Source: Micavibrio aeruginosavorus ARL-13 (GTDB lineage: Bacteria; Pseudomonadota; Alphaproteobacteria; Micavibrionales; Micavibrionaceae). Taken from it: a DNA stretch of 64,000 bases. The notes under the pieces were generated by a model that was given only the letters and a program-made list of their open reading frames with translations, was not told the DNA's origin and did not search any database. The stretch lies in contig NC_016026.1 of the NCBI RefSeq assembly GCF_000226315.1, positions 124,001-188,000 on the forward strand, in the 5' to 3' direction. The position numbers and the translations under genes were made by a program. Positions 27,206-35,353 of this stretch are shown here, piece after piece; within the stretch, counting starts at the first letter, position 1, and each line of letters begins with the position of its first letter.

Positions 27206-27495
27206 CTTGTCGCTGCCAGAGATTCATTGCGTCGTGCCTGATGTGGATAAATCCATATCAGACGCGCTGGTTGTATCGGGCAAAGCCGCAGAAATCAACC
27301 ATTTTCACCGAAATTTGTGATTCTTTTTCAAGGATTTGGGGCGCAGCAGCCCGCGCTTTATTCCCCCTCCCTGAGGGATGGGGCTAGGGGGAGGGGTTAT
27401 CATGCCGGTTGTATGGTGCGCCACCGTGCCTCCTCACAACCATTTTACCCCCTCACCCCAACCCTCTCCCCATGGGAGAGGGGGGTGAAGAAAGC
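27206..27495. repeat. Non-coding cmk-rpsA spacer with two G/C-run palindromes
   Basis: No gene is supported here. Two imperfect palindromes of C-runs and G-runs are visible, at about 27363-27396 (CCCCCTCCC ... GGGGGAGGGG) and about 27449-27487 (CCCTCTCCC-CAT-GGGAGAGGG core). They resemble the larger copy at 62244-62338 and probably belong to one dispersed repeat family. The rpsA promoter should lie in this spacer but is not clear. Confidence 0.5.
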
Positions 27496-28185
27496 TTATT
27501 TCTGGCCCAAAACCGTCCGCACATGCGCCATCGCCAACGCCACAACCGCCTCGACCCCCATGGCGGTGGTGTCGATCACGATGGCGTCCGGGGCGATGGT
27601 CATGGGGGCGTCCTTGCGGCCCATATCGCGGGCATCGCGGATCTTCATATCCTCTAAAACCTGTTCAAATTCAATGGCTTCTCCGTTGCCAAGCAGCTCC
27701 TTGTGGCGGCGCTGGGCGCGTGTTTCGACCGCCGCATCGACATAGAATTTCACCGGGGCGTCGGGGCAGATAAAGGTCGTAATGTCCCGCCCGTCCAAAA
27801 TGGCCCCCTTGGCCGGGGTCCCGTCCGCCAAGGCGGGCGGGTGGATGGCAAATCCGCGCTGTAAATCGGTCAGCGCGCTGCGCACCCCCGGTACGGCGGC
27901 CACAACAGAGGCGTATTTTCCGGCCTCCGCTGTGCGGATGGCGGGATCTTTAAGGGATTGAAGATCAAGGTTTTTTTGCAGATTTTGTGCGGCTTCTATG
28001 GCTGCCCCCGCATCCGCAGGGTCGCCCCCGGCGCGCAGCACATCCACCGCCACCTTGCGGTACAGCGTGCCTGTATCCAGATAGGCAAACCCCAACGCAT
28101 CGGCCAACCGCCGGGCCAATGTGCCCTTGCCGCTGGCTGCGGTGCCGTCAATGGCGATGATCGGTGTCGGGGCTCGTGTTGTCAT
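27496..28185 (-). CDS. cmk: Cytidylate kinase
   Basis: 229 residues. Phosphorylates CMP and dCMP. P-loop AIDGTAASGKGTLARRLA at residues about 11-28, followed by YLDTGTLYR, and the NMP-binding and LID regions with DGRDITTFICPDAPVKFYVDA and RAQRRHKELLGNG. The family normally reads GRDIGT; here it is GRDITT. It sits upstream of rpsA in the usual order, but aroA, its usual upstream neighbour, is 7 kb away beyond the FG-GAP block. Confidence 0.95.
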   Translation of the reverse strand: MTTRAPTPIIAIDGTAASGKGTLARRLADALGFAYLDTGTLYRKVAVDVLRAGGDPADAGAAIEAAQNLQKNLDLQSLKDPAIRTAEAGKYASVVAAVPGVRSALTDLQRGFAIHPPALADGTPAKGAILDGRDITTFICPDAPVKFYVDAAVETRAQRRHKELLGNGEAIEFEQVLEDMKIRDARDMGRKDAPMTIAPDAIVIDTTAMGVEAVVALAMAHVRTVLGQK

Positions 28186-28236
28186 AGTCGGCAGGATTGA
28201 GGGATTTAGGGGATTTTGTAAAGCCTAAAAACGGCA

Positions 28237-28271
28237 GGTTTTATAGATTTATCAATCTATTCTGGTACACT
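28237..28271 (+). promoter_or_regulatory. Promoter element shared with the 9348 FG-GAP locus
   Basis: GGTTTTATAGATTTATCAAT at 28237-28256 and extended -10 TGGTACACT at 28263-28271, spaced exactly as at 9284/9310. It lies just upstream of the first gene of the three-gene FG-GAP block and is the only such element there, so it may drive the whole block. Confidence 0.6.
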
Positions 28272-28305
28272 GAATGGATGTTTTTAGGTGGTGGGGGCCA
28301 TCCAT

Positions 28306-30300
28306 ATGCATTTTTGCAGTTTTGCTCCAAAGCGTCGATTGAATTGCGCGCGCTCATGGTCTTGGGCGTGTGGCCTGGCCTTTATTTTGTTGTTTGGTGT
28401 TGTGCTGGTGCCGGGCTCTGCGCTGGCGGCCTGCGCGAGCCCGACCGGTGTGGCGGGCGATATGATCTGGAGCAGTGCGGGCCGCGCTCCGGCCTATTGT
28501 GATGGTGCGAATTGGCGGGGCTTTCCCAAAGGGGGGTATTCCTGGTCATCGCCGATTACTGGCGCGATCATGAATAACCCCAGTCCGACCAGCAATGACC
28601 AATTCGGTAGCTCGATTTCTCTTTCCGGCAATTTGATTTTGGTGGGTGCCGTACTGGATGAATCCAACGGTACGAATGGCACTGCTGATGCGGGGCGGGC
28701 GTATGTTTTCGACATCGATACGGGCGCGTTGGTATCGACATTGAATAATCCCAGTCCGAACGCGAACGATTATTTTGGTGGTTTTGTGGGGCTGTCGGGA
28801 ACTCTCGCGCTTGTTGGGGCTGAAAACGACGAATCCAACGGCACGAACGGCACCACAGATGCGGGCCGGGCTTATGTCTTCAATGCGCTGACGGGCGCGC
28901 TGGTGTCAACGCTCAACAACCCCAGTGCCACGTCAACGGATAATTTTGGCTGGACGGCTGGTCTGTCGGGTAATCTGGCGGCCATTGGTGCGCCGAATGA
29001 TGAATCGGATGGTGGCGCTGGCGTTGCCAATGCAGGGCGAGCATATGTTTTTAATGCGACCACGGGTGCGCTGGTGTCGACGCTCAACAACCCGGCACCG
29101 CACACCAATGACCAGTTTGGATACTCGATTGCGATCGATGGAAATCTGGTGGCCGTTGGTACGCCGAATGATGCCGCTGATGGGACCAGTGGTGTCCTGT
29201 CGGGCCGTGCATACGTGTTCAATGCGACCACGGGTGCGTTGGTATCGTCGTTAAATAATCCGTATCCGAATGCGACAGATTATTTTTCAAATGCGATCGC
29301 GATCTCGGGGAACCGTGTTGTCGTGGGTGCCCCATGGGATGAATCGGACGGCACCACGGGAACCAGCTCCGCGGGGCGGGCGTATGTCTTTAATGCGACG
29401 ACGGGGGCTCTGATATCAACTATCAATAACCCTACGCCCCATGCCAATGATTATTTTGGGGTCTCGGTTTCAATCTCTGGCAATATTGTCGCGGTTGGTG
29501 CTCCGTATGATGAATCGAATGGGACGACGGGTACGGCGGATGCGGGGCGTGTCTATCTTTTTAGCGCGGATACTGGCGCGCTAATTACCGCGATCAGCAA
29601 CCCAACGCCGAACAATACAGACTGGTTTGGGAATGCTGTTTCTGTGAATGGGCAGCGTTTGGGGGTAGCGGCTCCGTTGGATGAATCAAACGGAACAAAC
29701 GGCACGGCGGATGCGGGGCGTGTTTACGCTTTTAGTGTCAGTTCCGGCACGACATCGTGTGCAAACCCTGCGGGAAATGTTGGTGATGTATCATACAACA
29801 CGACAAGCCACGTCCTGCAATATTGTGATGGTCACGCTTGGTATGCGGCGGGTGCACCCGGCAATGGTGGTGCGGGTTGTACGAACCCGACGGGCGTGGA
29901 AGGGGCTGTGACCTATAACAATACGCACAAGGTTCTTCAGTATTGCGAAGGTGATGTCTGGATGGCGGTCGGCGATCTGGTGCCACCGACATGCGGCGGT
30001 GTCGTTGTCGGGACCTATTGCTGGTATTACGGTGGCGATGGTCAAAGCTGTAACACCGTGTGCGCGTCGCGTGGCGGATGTAACGCCACGGGTCTGTCCT
30101 ATGCGGCGGGATCGACGGCCAATTGCACGGCGGTTCTCGATGCGATTGGCGCGCCGGGGGCCGGATATTATTTCCAGGGTTATGCGGCCCTGAATGTTGG
30201 GTGCAGCTACGCCATGGGCAATGGCCGTGTCCGGGATACCAGCAACACATGCGGCGGTTCGGTGGCGGCGACATTGCGTGCCTGTGCCTGTAACAATTGA
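28306..30300 (+). CDS. Secreted seven-repeat FG-GAP protein with Cys-rich C-terminal tail
   Basis: About 664 residues. The signal peptide (LAFILLFGVVLVPGSALAA) is followed by the family Cys module, seven FG-GAP-like repeats (NNPxPxxxDxFG, ISGN, VGAPxDESNGT, DAGRAYVFNATTGALV) and two C-terminal Cys modules (HVLQYC, KVLQYC). A further roughly 95 residues are rich in Cys (TYCWYYGGDGQSCNTVC ... RACACNN) and unique within the family here. Seven repeats fit one integrin-like beta-propeller. The ATG at 28306 follows a GGTGGGGG stretch; GTG codons at 28288 and 28291 are alternatives. First gene of the block, 33 bp before the next. Confidence 0.82.
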   Translation: MHFCSFAPKRRLNCARSWSWACGLAFILLFGVVLVPGSALAACASPTGVAGDMIWSSAGRAPAYCDGANWRGFPKGGYSWSSPITGAIMNNPSPTSNDQFGSSISLSGNLILVGAVLDESNGTNGTADAGRAYVFDIDTGALVSTLNNPSPNANDYFGGFVGLSGTLALVGAENDESNGTNGTTDAGRAYVFNALTGALVSTLNNPSATSTDNFGWTAGLSGNLAAIGAPNDESDGGAGVANAGRAYVFNATTGALVSTLNNPAPHTNDQFGYSIAIDGNLVAVGTPNDAADGTSGVLSGRAYVFNATTGALVSSLNNPYPNATDYFSNAIAISGNRVVVGAPWDESDGTTGTSSAGRAYVFNATTGALISTINNPTPHANDYFGVSVSISGNIVAVGAPYDESNGTTGTADAGRVYLFSADTGALITAISNPTPNNTDWFGNAVSVNGQRLGVAAPLDESNGTNGTADAGRVYAFSVSSGTTSCANPAGNVGDVSYNTTSHVLQYCDGHAWYAAGAPGNGGAGCTNPTGVEGAVTYNNTHKVLQYCEGDVWMAVGDLVPPTCGGVVVGTYCWYYGGDGQSCNTVCASRGGCNATGLSYAAGSTANCTAVLDAIGAPGAGYYFQGYAALNVGCSYAMGNGRVRDTSNTCGGSVAATLRACACNN

Positions 30301-30333
30301 TATGACGATTTTTTAAACGGGATGTTGTGTAAA

Positions 30334-32415
30334 ATGTGGCGGGCGAAGACGAACATATTATTTCTGGGTCTGGTGCTGGGCACCCTTTTGGGGGCGGGCC
30401 CCGCGCACGCGGCGTGCGTGTCTCCGGCAGGTGATGCGGGGGATTTGATCTGGTCTTCGGCTTCGAATGCGCCCGCTTATTGCAATGATACGGATTGGGT
30501 GGGGTTTCCGTCGGGCACATTTGGGGCGTTTCCCGGGGCCTTGTCGCAAACAATCAATAACCCACCCGCGCATTCCAGTAACTCCGACTTCTTTGGTGCG
30601 CGTGCGGCAATTGACGGCAACCTGATTGTCGTTGGTGCGCATTTGGAGGACCCCTCCGCGATCGTTGATGCGGGGCAGGCGTACGTATTCGATGCGACGA
30701 CGGGCGCATTGGTTTCCACCTTGCTCAACCCCAACCCAACGTCACAGGATTATTTTGGTATTTCTGTCGCGATCAGCGGGAACCTGGCAATTGTTGGTGC
30801 GTATCAGGATGATCCGGGTGGTGTCACCAGTGCCGGAACGGCCTATGTGTTTAATGCGACAACCGGGGCCTTGGTGGCGACGTTGAATAAAACAGTCCCG
30901 GCGTCCTATGATCTGTTCGGGATTAGCGTTGGGATCAGTGGCAATCTGGCGGTTGTCGGCGCTTATCATGATGACCCGAGTGGTGTGAGTTTTGCGGGCG
31001 CGGCGTATGTGTTCAATGCAACCACCGGGGGGCTGATCACAACGCTGACCAATCCCGCGATGACGGCGTCCGCGTTCTTTGGCAACTCCGTTGCGATCAG
31101 CGGCAACCTGGTTGCGGTTGGCGCGTATCAGGATGACCCGGGCGGCGTGGCCAATGCGGGAACGGCCCATGTGTTTAACGCGACGACCGGTGCCTTGGTC
31201 ACAACGCTGGTTCAACCGGGCGCGGAGGCAGATGATTCCTTTGGTTCCAGTGTTGCCATATCCGGTAATACGGTTGTCGTCGCCGCGAACAAGGACCATG
31301 TGAGTGGTGTGGACGATGTCGGCACGGTGTATACGTTTAATGCAACAACGGGTGCATTGATGGCGACGCTGAATAATCCAACACCGACGGCGAATGAAAG
31401 TTTTCCGACCGCTGTGGCGATTGATGGAAACACGGTCATCGCGGGCAGTAACCTGGAAAACATCAGCGGAAATTCCAACGCGGGTGCTGCCTATGTTTTT
31501 GATGCAACGACCGGGGATTTGTTAAAGTCGATAGACAACCCGACGCCTGCGGTTAATGCCTATTTCGGCAGCGCTGTCGGGGTTTCGGATTCGATTGCCG
31601 TTGTATCGGGTTATGGCTTCTCAAGCGGTGCGGGTCGTGCGTTCACGTTTGTGCCGGATGTGTCTGGTGCGGGCTGTGTTGCTCCCGCCGGTGCGGTTGG
31701 TGATATTTTCTACAATATGATCCACCATGTCCTGCAATATTGCGATGGGTCCGCTTGGCGTGCGGCTGGGCCGACGGGCAATGGCGGTGCCGGGTGTGTG
31801 AATCCGGCCGGTGATGCGGGTGATGTTGTGTATAATTCCACCCACAATTACCTGCAATATTGCGAAGGGGATGATTGGATTGGGATTGGGCGCAAGGATG
31901 TTTCTGAAATCCCGCCAACCGGGTGCCCGGTCATTGGCAATACGTGTAATGATGGGTCGATTTATGCAGGCTTGACGCCGGATGGAAATGTGCCGATGTA
32001 TGCGGCCGCGTCGAATGCGCCAACGCAGATGAATTGGAACAATGGAACATCCAACAATATCGATACGGCGATTGTTAACTGCACCAGCGGGGCGCAATCA
32101 GGCTGTGATACAGGTGAGGCCAATACAATATTGCTGGCGGGTCTTGTGAATGCGGCCTCACCCTATGAGGCGGCCACATACTGCAGCAACCTGGTCGCCC
32201 ATGGCCGCAGCGACTGGTACCTGCCGGCTTTGAATGAATTGCAACTGCTCTACACCAACCTGTATCTGGGGGGATTTGGCGGACTGACCAACCATGATTA
32301 CTGGTCGTCTTCGGAGCAGAGTGACGATAGTGGCAAGAACATCTATTTTGGCGACGGGAACACCTATAACGGTGGCAAGTCCAATGATTTCCGCGTGCGT
32401 TGCGTGCGGAAATAA
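30334..32415 (+). CDS. Secreted seven-repeat FG-GAP protein with DUF1566-like C-terminal domain
   Basis: About 693 residues: signal peptide (ILFLGLVLGTLLGAGPAHA), Cys module (C-V-S-P-A-G to YC-N-D-T-D-W), seven FG-GAP-like repeats with AYQDDPGGV-type loops, and two C-terminal Cys modules. About 150 final residues match the Lcl/DUF1566 pattern: EAATYCSNLVAHGRSDWYLP, then ALNELQLLYTN, YWSSSEQ and a terminal FRVRCVRK. DUF1566 domains occur in secreted and lipoprotein fimbrial or adhesive proteins. The start is the ATG at 30334 or, four codons earlier, 30322. Probably in one operon with the flanking family members. Confidence 0.83.
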   Translation: MWRAKTNILFLGLVLGTLLGAGPAHAACVSPAGDAGDLIWSSASNAPAYCNDTDWVGFPSGTFGAFPGALSQTINNPPAHSSNSDFFGARAAIDGNLIVVGAHLEDPSAIVDAGQAYVFDATTGALVSTLLNPNPTSQDYFGISVAISGNLAIVGAYQDDPGGVTSAGTAYVFNATTGALVATLNKTVPASYDLFGISVGISGNLAVVGAYHDDPSGVSFAGAAYVFNATTGGLITTLTNPAMTASAFFGNSVAISGNLVAVGAYQDDPGGVANAGTAHVFNATTGALVTTLVQPGAEADDSFGSSVAISGNTVVVAANKDHVSGVDDVGTVYTFNATTGALMATLNNPTPTANESFPTAVAIDGNTVIAGSNLENISGNSNAGAAYVFDATTGDLLKSIDNPTPAVNAYFGSAVGVSDSIAVVSGYGFSSGAGRAFTFVPDVSGAGCVAPAGAVGDIFYNMIHHVLQYCDGSAWRAAGPTGNGGAGCVNPAGDAGDVVYNSTHNYLQYCEGDDWIGIGRKDVSEIPPTGCPVIGNTCNDGSIYAGLTPDGNVPMYAAASNAPTQMNWNNGTSNNIDTAIVNCTSGAQSGCDTGEANTILLAGLVNAASPYEAATYCSNLVAHGRSDWYLPALNELQLLYTNLYLGGFGGLTNHDYWSSSEQSDDSGKNIYFGDGNTYNGGKSNDFRVRCVRK

Positions 32416-32604
32416 TCAGATTTTGTTGTTCTGAATCAAGCTATTATGCTCGCCACCCTGTTTACAGGCCTGCGCCTTATCCAAAGGTGTAGGATGACTG
32501 GCGCGCGCCATAAATCAAATTAGTTCAGTTGAATAGTTTAAAAAGGTCCGGCCTGTGGCGGGTACGGGTCCCATTCGGGTTTATAGCGTAGGCGTATCTT
32601 GGGT

Positions 32605-35346
32605 ATGGTCGCATATTATGCGGGCGCGATATGGCGCGGGGCTGTGTTTCGGTCCAGGGTCTGTGGTGCTGTTTTATGTCTGACGGGTTTTCTCTTCCTC
32701 TTTTCCGGGGGTTTTTCCACGAGCGCGTTTGCGGCCTGCTCTTCCCCGTCCGGTGTGGCGGGTGATTTGATCTGGGACAACACCGCCAATGCGCCGGCGT
32801 ATTGCAACGATACGGCCTGGGTGCATTTTCCGACGGGAATGGCGGGGGATGCCTATACGGCGACGGCATTTCTTTCGAACCCAAGCGCAGTGGCTGACGA
32901 TGATTTCGGATCAGCAATCGGGATTTCCAATGGAAAAATTGTGGTGGGCACGCGCATGCGCGATGTATCCGGCGTGAGCAATTCGGGTCGGGCGCATATT
33001 TTTGATGCCGAAAGCGGCCGCCCTCTGGTGACGTTGGTGAACCCTGATAATACAGCCGGGGACCAGTTTGGTCACGGGGCAGATATTGACGGCAACCTGG
33101 CTGTTGTTGGTGCGCCGGTAAATACGGTGGGTGGCGTGGCCCAGGCGGGATCGGCCTATGTCTATAACGCGACGACGGGCGCACTGGTGGCGACGCTGGA
33201 TAACCCGGCACCGGGTAACATGGATTGGACCGGGTATGACGTTGCGATCTCCGGCACCATTGCTGTTGCGGGGACGCCGCGTAACGGGGCGGGCGATCAT
33301 GGGTCTGTGCATATTTACAACGCCTCGACCGGTGCTTTCTTGCGCGGCTGGAATGCACCGGATCAGGCGGATGGCGATTGGTTTGGTGTTGCTGTCGATA
33401 TTGATGGCGACCTCATTGTCGTGGGGGCGCACCAGAAAGAATCCGGGGCGATCACGGACGCGGGCAGGGCCTATGTGTTCAGTGCGGCGGATGGGTCGCT
33501 GGTCGCCACGCTGAATAATCCCGCCCCCGGTGCGAATGATAATTTTGGCCGCGCGGTTGCAATTCATGGCACGGTGGCGATTGTGGGGGCACCGAATGAT
33601 ACGTCCGGCGGTGTGGCTACTGCCGGGGCGGCCTATGTGTTCAACGCGCAAACAGGCGCTTTGCTGACCACTCTTGAAAACCCCGACCCCGAGGCGAGTG
33701 ACAATTTTGGCATGGCGGTTGCGATCCATGGCGGAAAGGTTGTTGTGGGTGCGCGCTGGGCCAATGTTGACGGGCTGGACAATGTGGGTGTGACCTATGT
33801 GTTCAGCACATCAACAGGGGATTTGATTGATACGATTCATAATCCCGCACCGGCGGCCAGCGACACATTCGGGTCGCAGGTTGCGATTGAGGGCGAGTAT
33901 GTCGTGGTCTCCGCCCGCAATGATGCCTCGGGTGGTGTTTTGACATCCGGTGCGGCGCATGTGTTCAAGCAGCAGCGCCCAGCCCTGAAAAACGCGCAGT
34001 TGATCGGAACGCTGGATAACCCCGATCCTGGGGTTGATGATCGGTTTGGCAACGTCATGGAAATTTCCGGCGATTATGTCGCGGTTGGGGCGTGGACCAA
34101 CGATGTGGCGGGTTTTGATGATGCCGGCAGTGTGTATGTATTTGATTTGCGTACAGGGGCGCTGGTCTCTTCTATCGATAATCCCGAGCCTGCTGTGGGC
34201 GATGCGTTTGGTTTTAATATTGATCTTGATGGGGCGACGTTGGCCGTTGGTTCGCACCTGGATGACCCTGGTGGTGTTGTGGATGCGGGCAGTGTTTATA
34301 TCTTTGATGCGCTCAGTGGAGCGCTGTTGCGGCGTTTGAATGACACGACGCCAGAACCGAATGAGCGATTTGGTTTTGATGTGGGTTTATCGGGCAATCT
34401 GGCGGTGGTTGGTGCCAACTTGGCCGATCCCGGCGGGGTTACCAATGCGGGCGCGGCGTATGTTATCAATATTGATACTGGAACAGTTGTAAGTACGCTG
34501 AATAATCCGGCTCCCGGGTCTGGGGATGAGTTTGGCGTTCGTGTTGTGATTGCCGGGGACAAGGTCGCTGTCGGGGCCTATAAAGATGATCCTGGTGGGG
34601 TTGTGGATGCGGGGTCGGCCTATGTTTTCAATGCGACGACAGGGGCGCTGATCGCAACACTGAACCATCCGTCACCGACGACGGATGCGCAATTCGGACT
34701 GGGTATTTCCCTGTCGGGTGATCTGGTTGCCGTCGGGGCGTTTCTCAGTGACTTGAACGGCGTGACGGATGTAGGGGCCGCCTATATTTTTGACGCCAAT
34801 ACGGGGGCCAATTTAAAAACCCTGACCAGCCCCTATCCCAACACGAATGATCGTTTCGGCAATGGTATTGAATTGGTTGGTGATCTGGTGATTATCGGGT
34901 CGCGTTTTGATGATTCCAGCGGCACGACCGATGCGGGCGCGGCCTATGTCTTCAATGCCCGAACGGGGGCGCTGGTGCGAAAATTTTATGCGCCGACACC
35001 AACGACTGGTGATGAATATGGTGCGCGCCCATCCATGTCCACCCGCTATGTTGTGATTGGCTCGCGCTGGCGCGATGTGGGTGGTGTTGCTGACACGGGG
35101 CAGGTCTATGCCTATGCTTCACTCTGCACGAACCCGAATGGGGCTGTGGGGGATATCACCTACAATACAACGTCCCATGTTTTGCAATATTGCGCGGGTG
35201 GGGACTGGATTGGTGCCGGCCCGGCGGGTGATGGTGGTGCGGGTTGCACCGGCCCTGCGGGGATTGAGGGTGACCTGATGTATAATTCCACCCACAATTA
35301 CCTGCAATATTGCGAAGGCGATACATGGCGCGGTATTGGGTTTTAG
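32605..35346 (+). CDS. Secreted FG-GAP protein with fourteen repeats (two predicted propellers)
   Basis: About 913 residues. The signal peptide (LCLTGFLFLFSGGFSTSAFA) is followed by the N-terminal Cys module, then fourteen FG-GAP-like repeats. Between repeats seven and eight the usual short FNATTGALV link is replaced by FKQQRPALKNAQLIG, marking a likely border between two seven-bladed propellers. Two C-terminal Cys modules end the protein with no extra domain. An in-frame TTG lies at 32599; the ATG at 32605 was preferred. It is convergent with aroA, only 7 bp away and with no visible terminator. Confidence 0.84.
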   Translation: MVAYYAGAIWRGAVFRSRVCGAVLCLTGFLFLFSGGFSTSAFAACSSPSGVAGDLIWDNTANAPAYCNDTAWVHFPTGMAGDAYTATAFLSNPSAVADDDFGSAIGISNGKIVVGTRMRDVSGVSNSGRAHIFDAESGRPLVTLVNPDNTAGDQFGHGADIDGNLAVVGAPVNTVGGVAQAGSAYVYNATTGALVATLDNPAPGNMDWTGYDVAISGTIAVAGTPRNGAGDHGSVHIYNASTGAFLRGWNAPDQADGDWFGVAVDIDGDLIVVGAHQKESGAITDAGRAYVFSAADGSLVATLNNPAPGANDNFGRAVAIHGTVAIVGAPNDTSGGVATAGAAYVFNAQTGALLTTLENPDPEASDNFGMAVAIHGGKVVVGARWANVDGLDNVGVTYVFSTSTGDLIDTIHNPAPAASDTFGSQVAIEGEYVVVSARNDASGGVLTSGAAHVFKQQRPALKNAQLIGTLDNPDPGVDDRFGNVMEISGDYVAVGAWTNDVAGFDDAGSVYVFDLRTGALVSSIDNPEPAVGDAFGFNIDLDGATLAVGSHLDDPGGVVDAGSVYIFDALSGALLRRLNDTTPEPNERFGFDVGLSGNLAVVGANLADPGGVTNAGAAYVINIDTGTVVSTLNNPAPGSGDEFGVRVVIAGDKVAVGAYKDDPGGVVDAGSAYVFNATTGALIATLNHPSPTTDAQFGLGISLSGDLVAVGAFLSDLNGVTDVGAAYIFDANTGANLKTLTSPYPNTNDRFGNGIELVGDLVIIGSRFDDSSGTTDAGAAYVFNARTGALVRKFYAPTPTTGDEYGARPSMSTRYVVIGSRWRDVGGVADTGQVYAYASLCTNPNGAVGDITYNTTSHVLQYCAGGDWIGAGPAGDGGAGCTGPAGIEGDLMYNSTHNYLQYCEGDTWRGIGF

Positions 35347-35353
35347 GGTGTAA

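Noticed and set aside
29738-30553. 271-codon minus-strand frame across the end of one FG-GAP gene and the start of the next
   Set aside because: Arg/Pro/His-rich, crosses the boundary of two clear genes; a product of their repeated codon pattern.
9348-35346. Regularly spaced DNA repeats considered as a CRISPR or satellite array
   Set aside because: The period (about 150-165 bp) is a codon multiple and the repeats encode FG-GAP protein units; there are no spacers and no cas genes.
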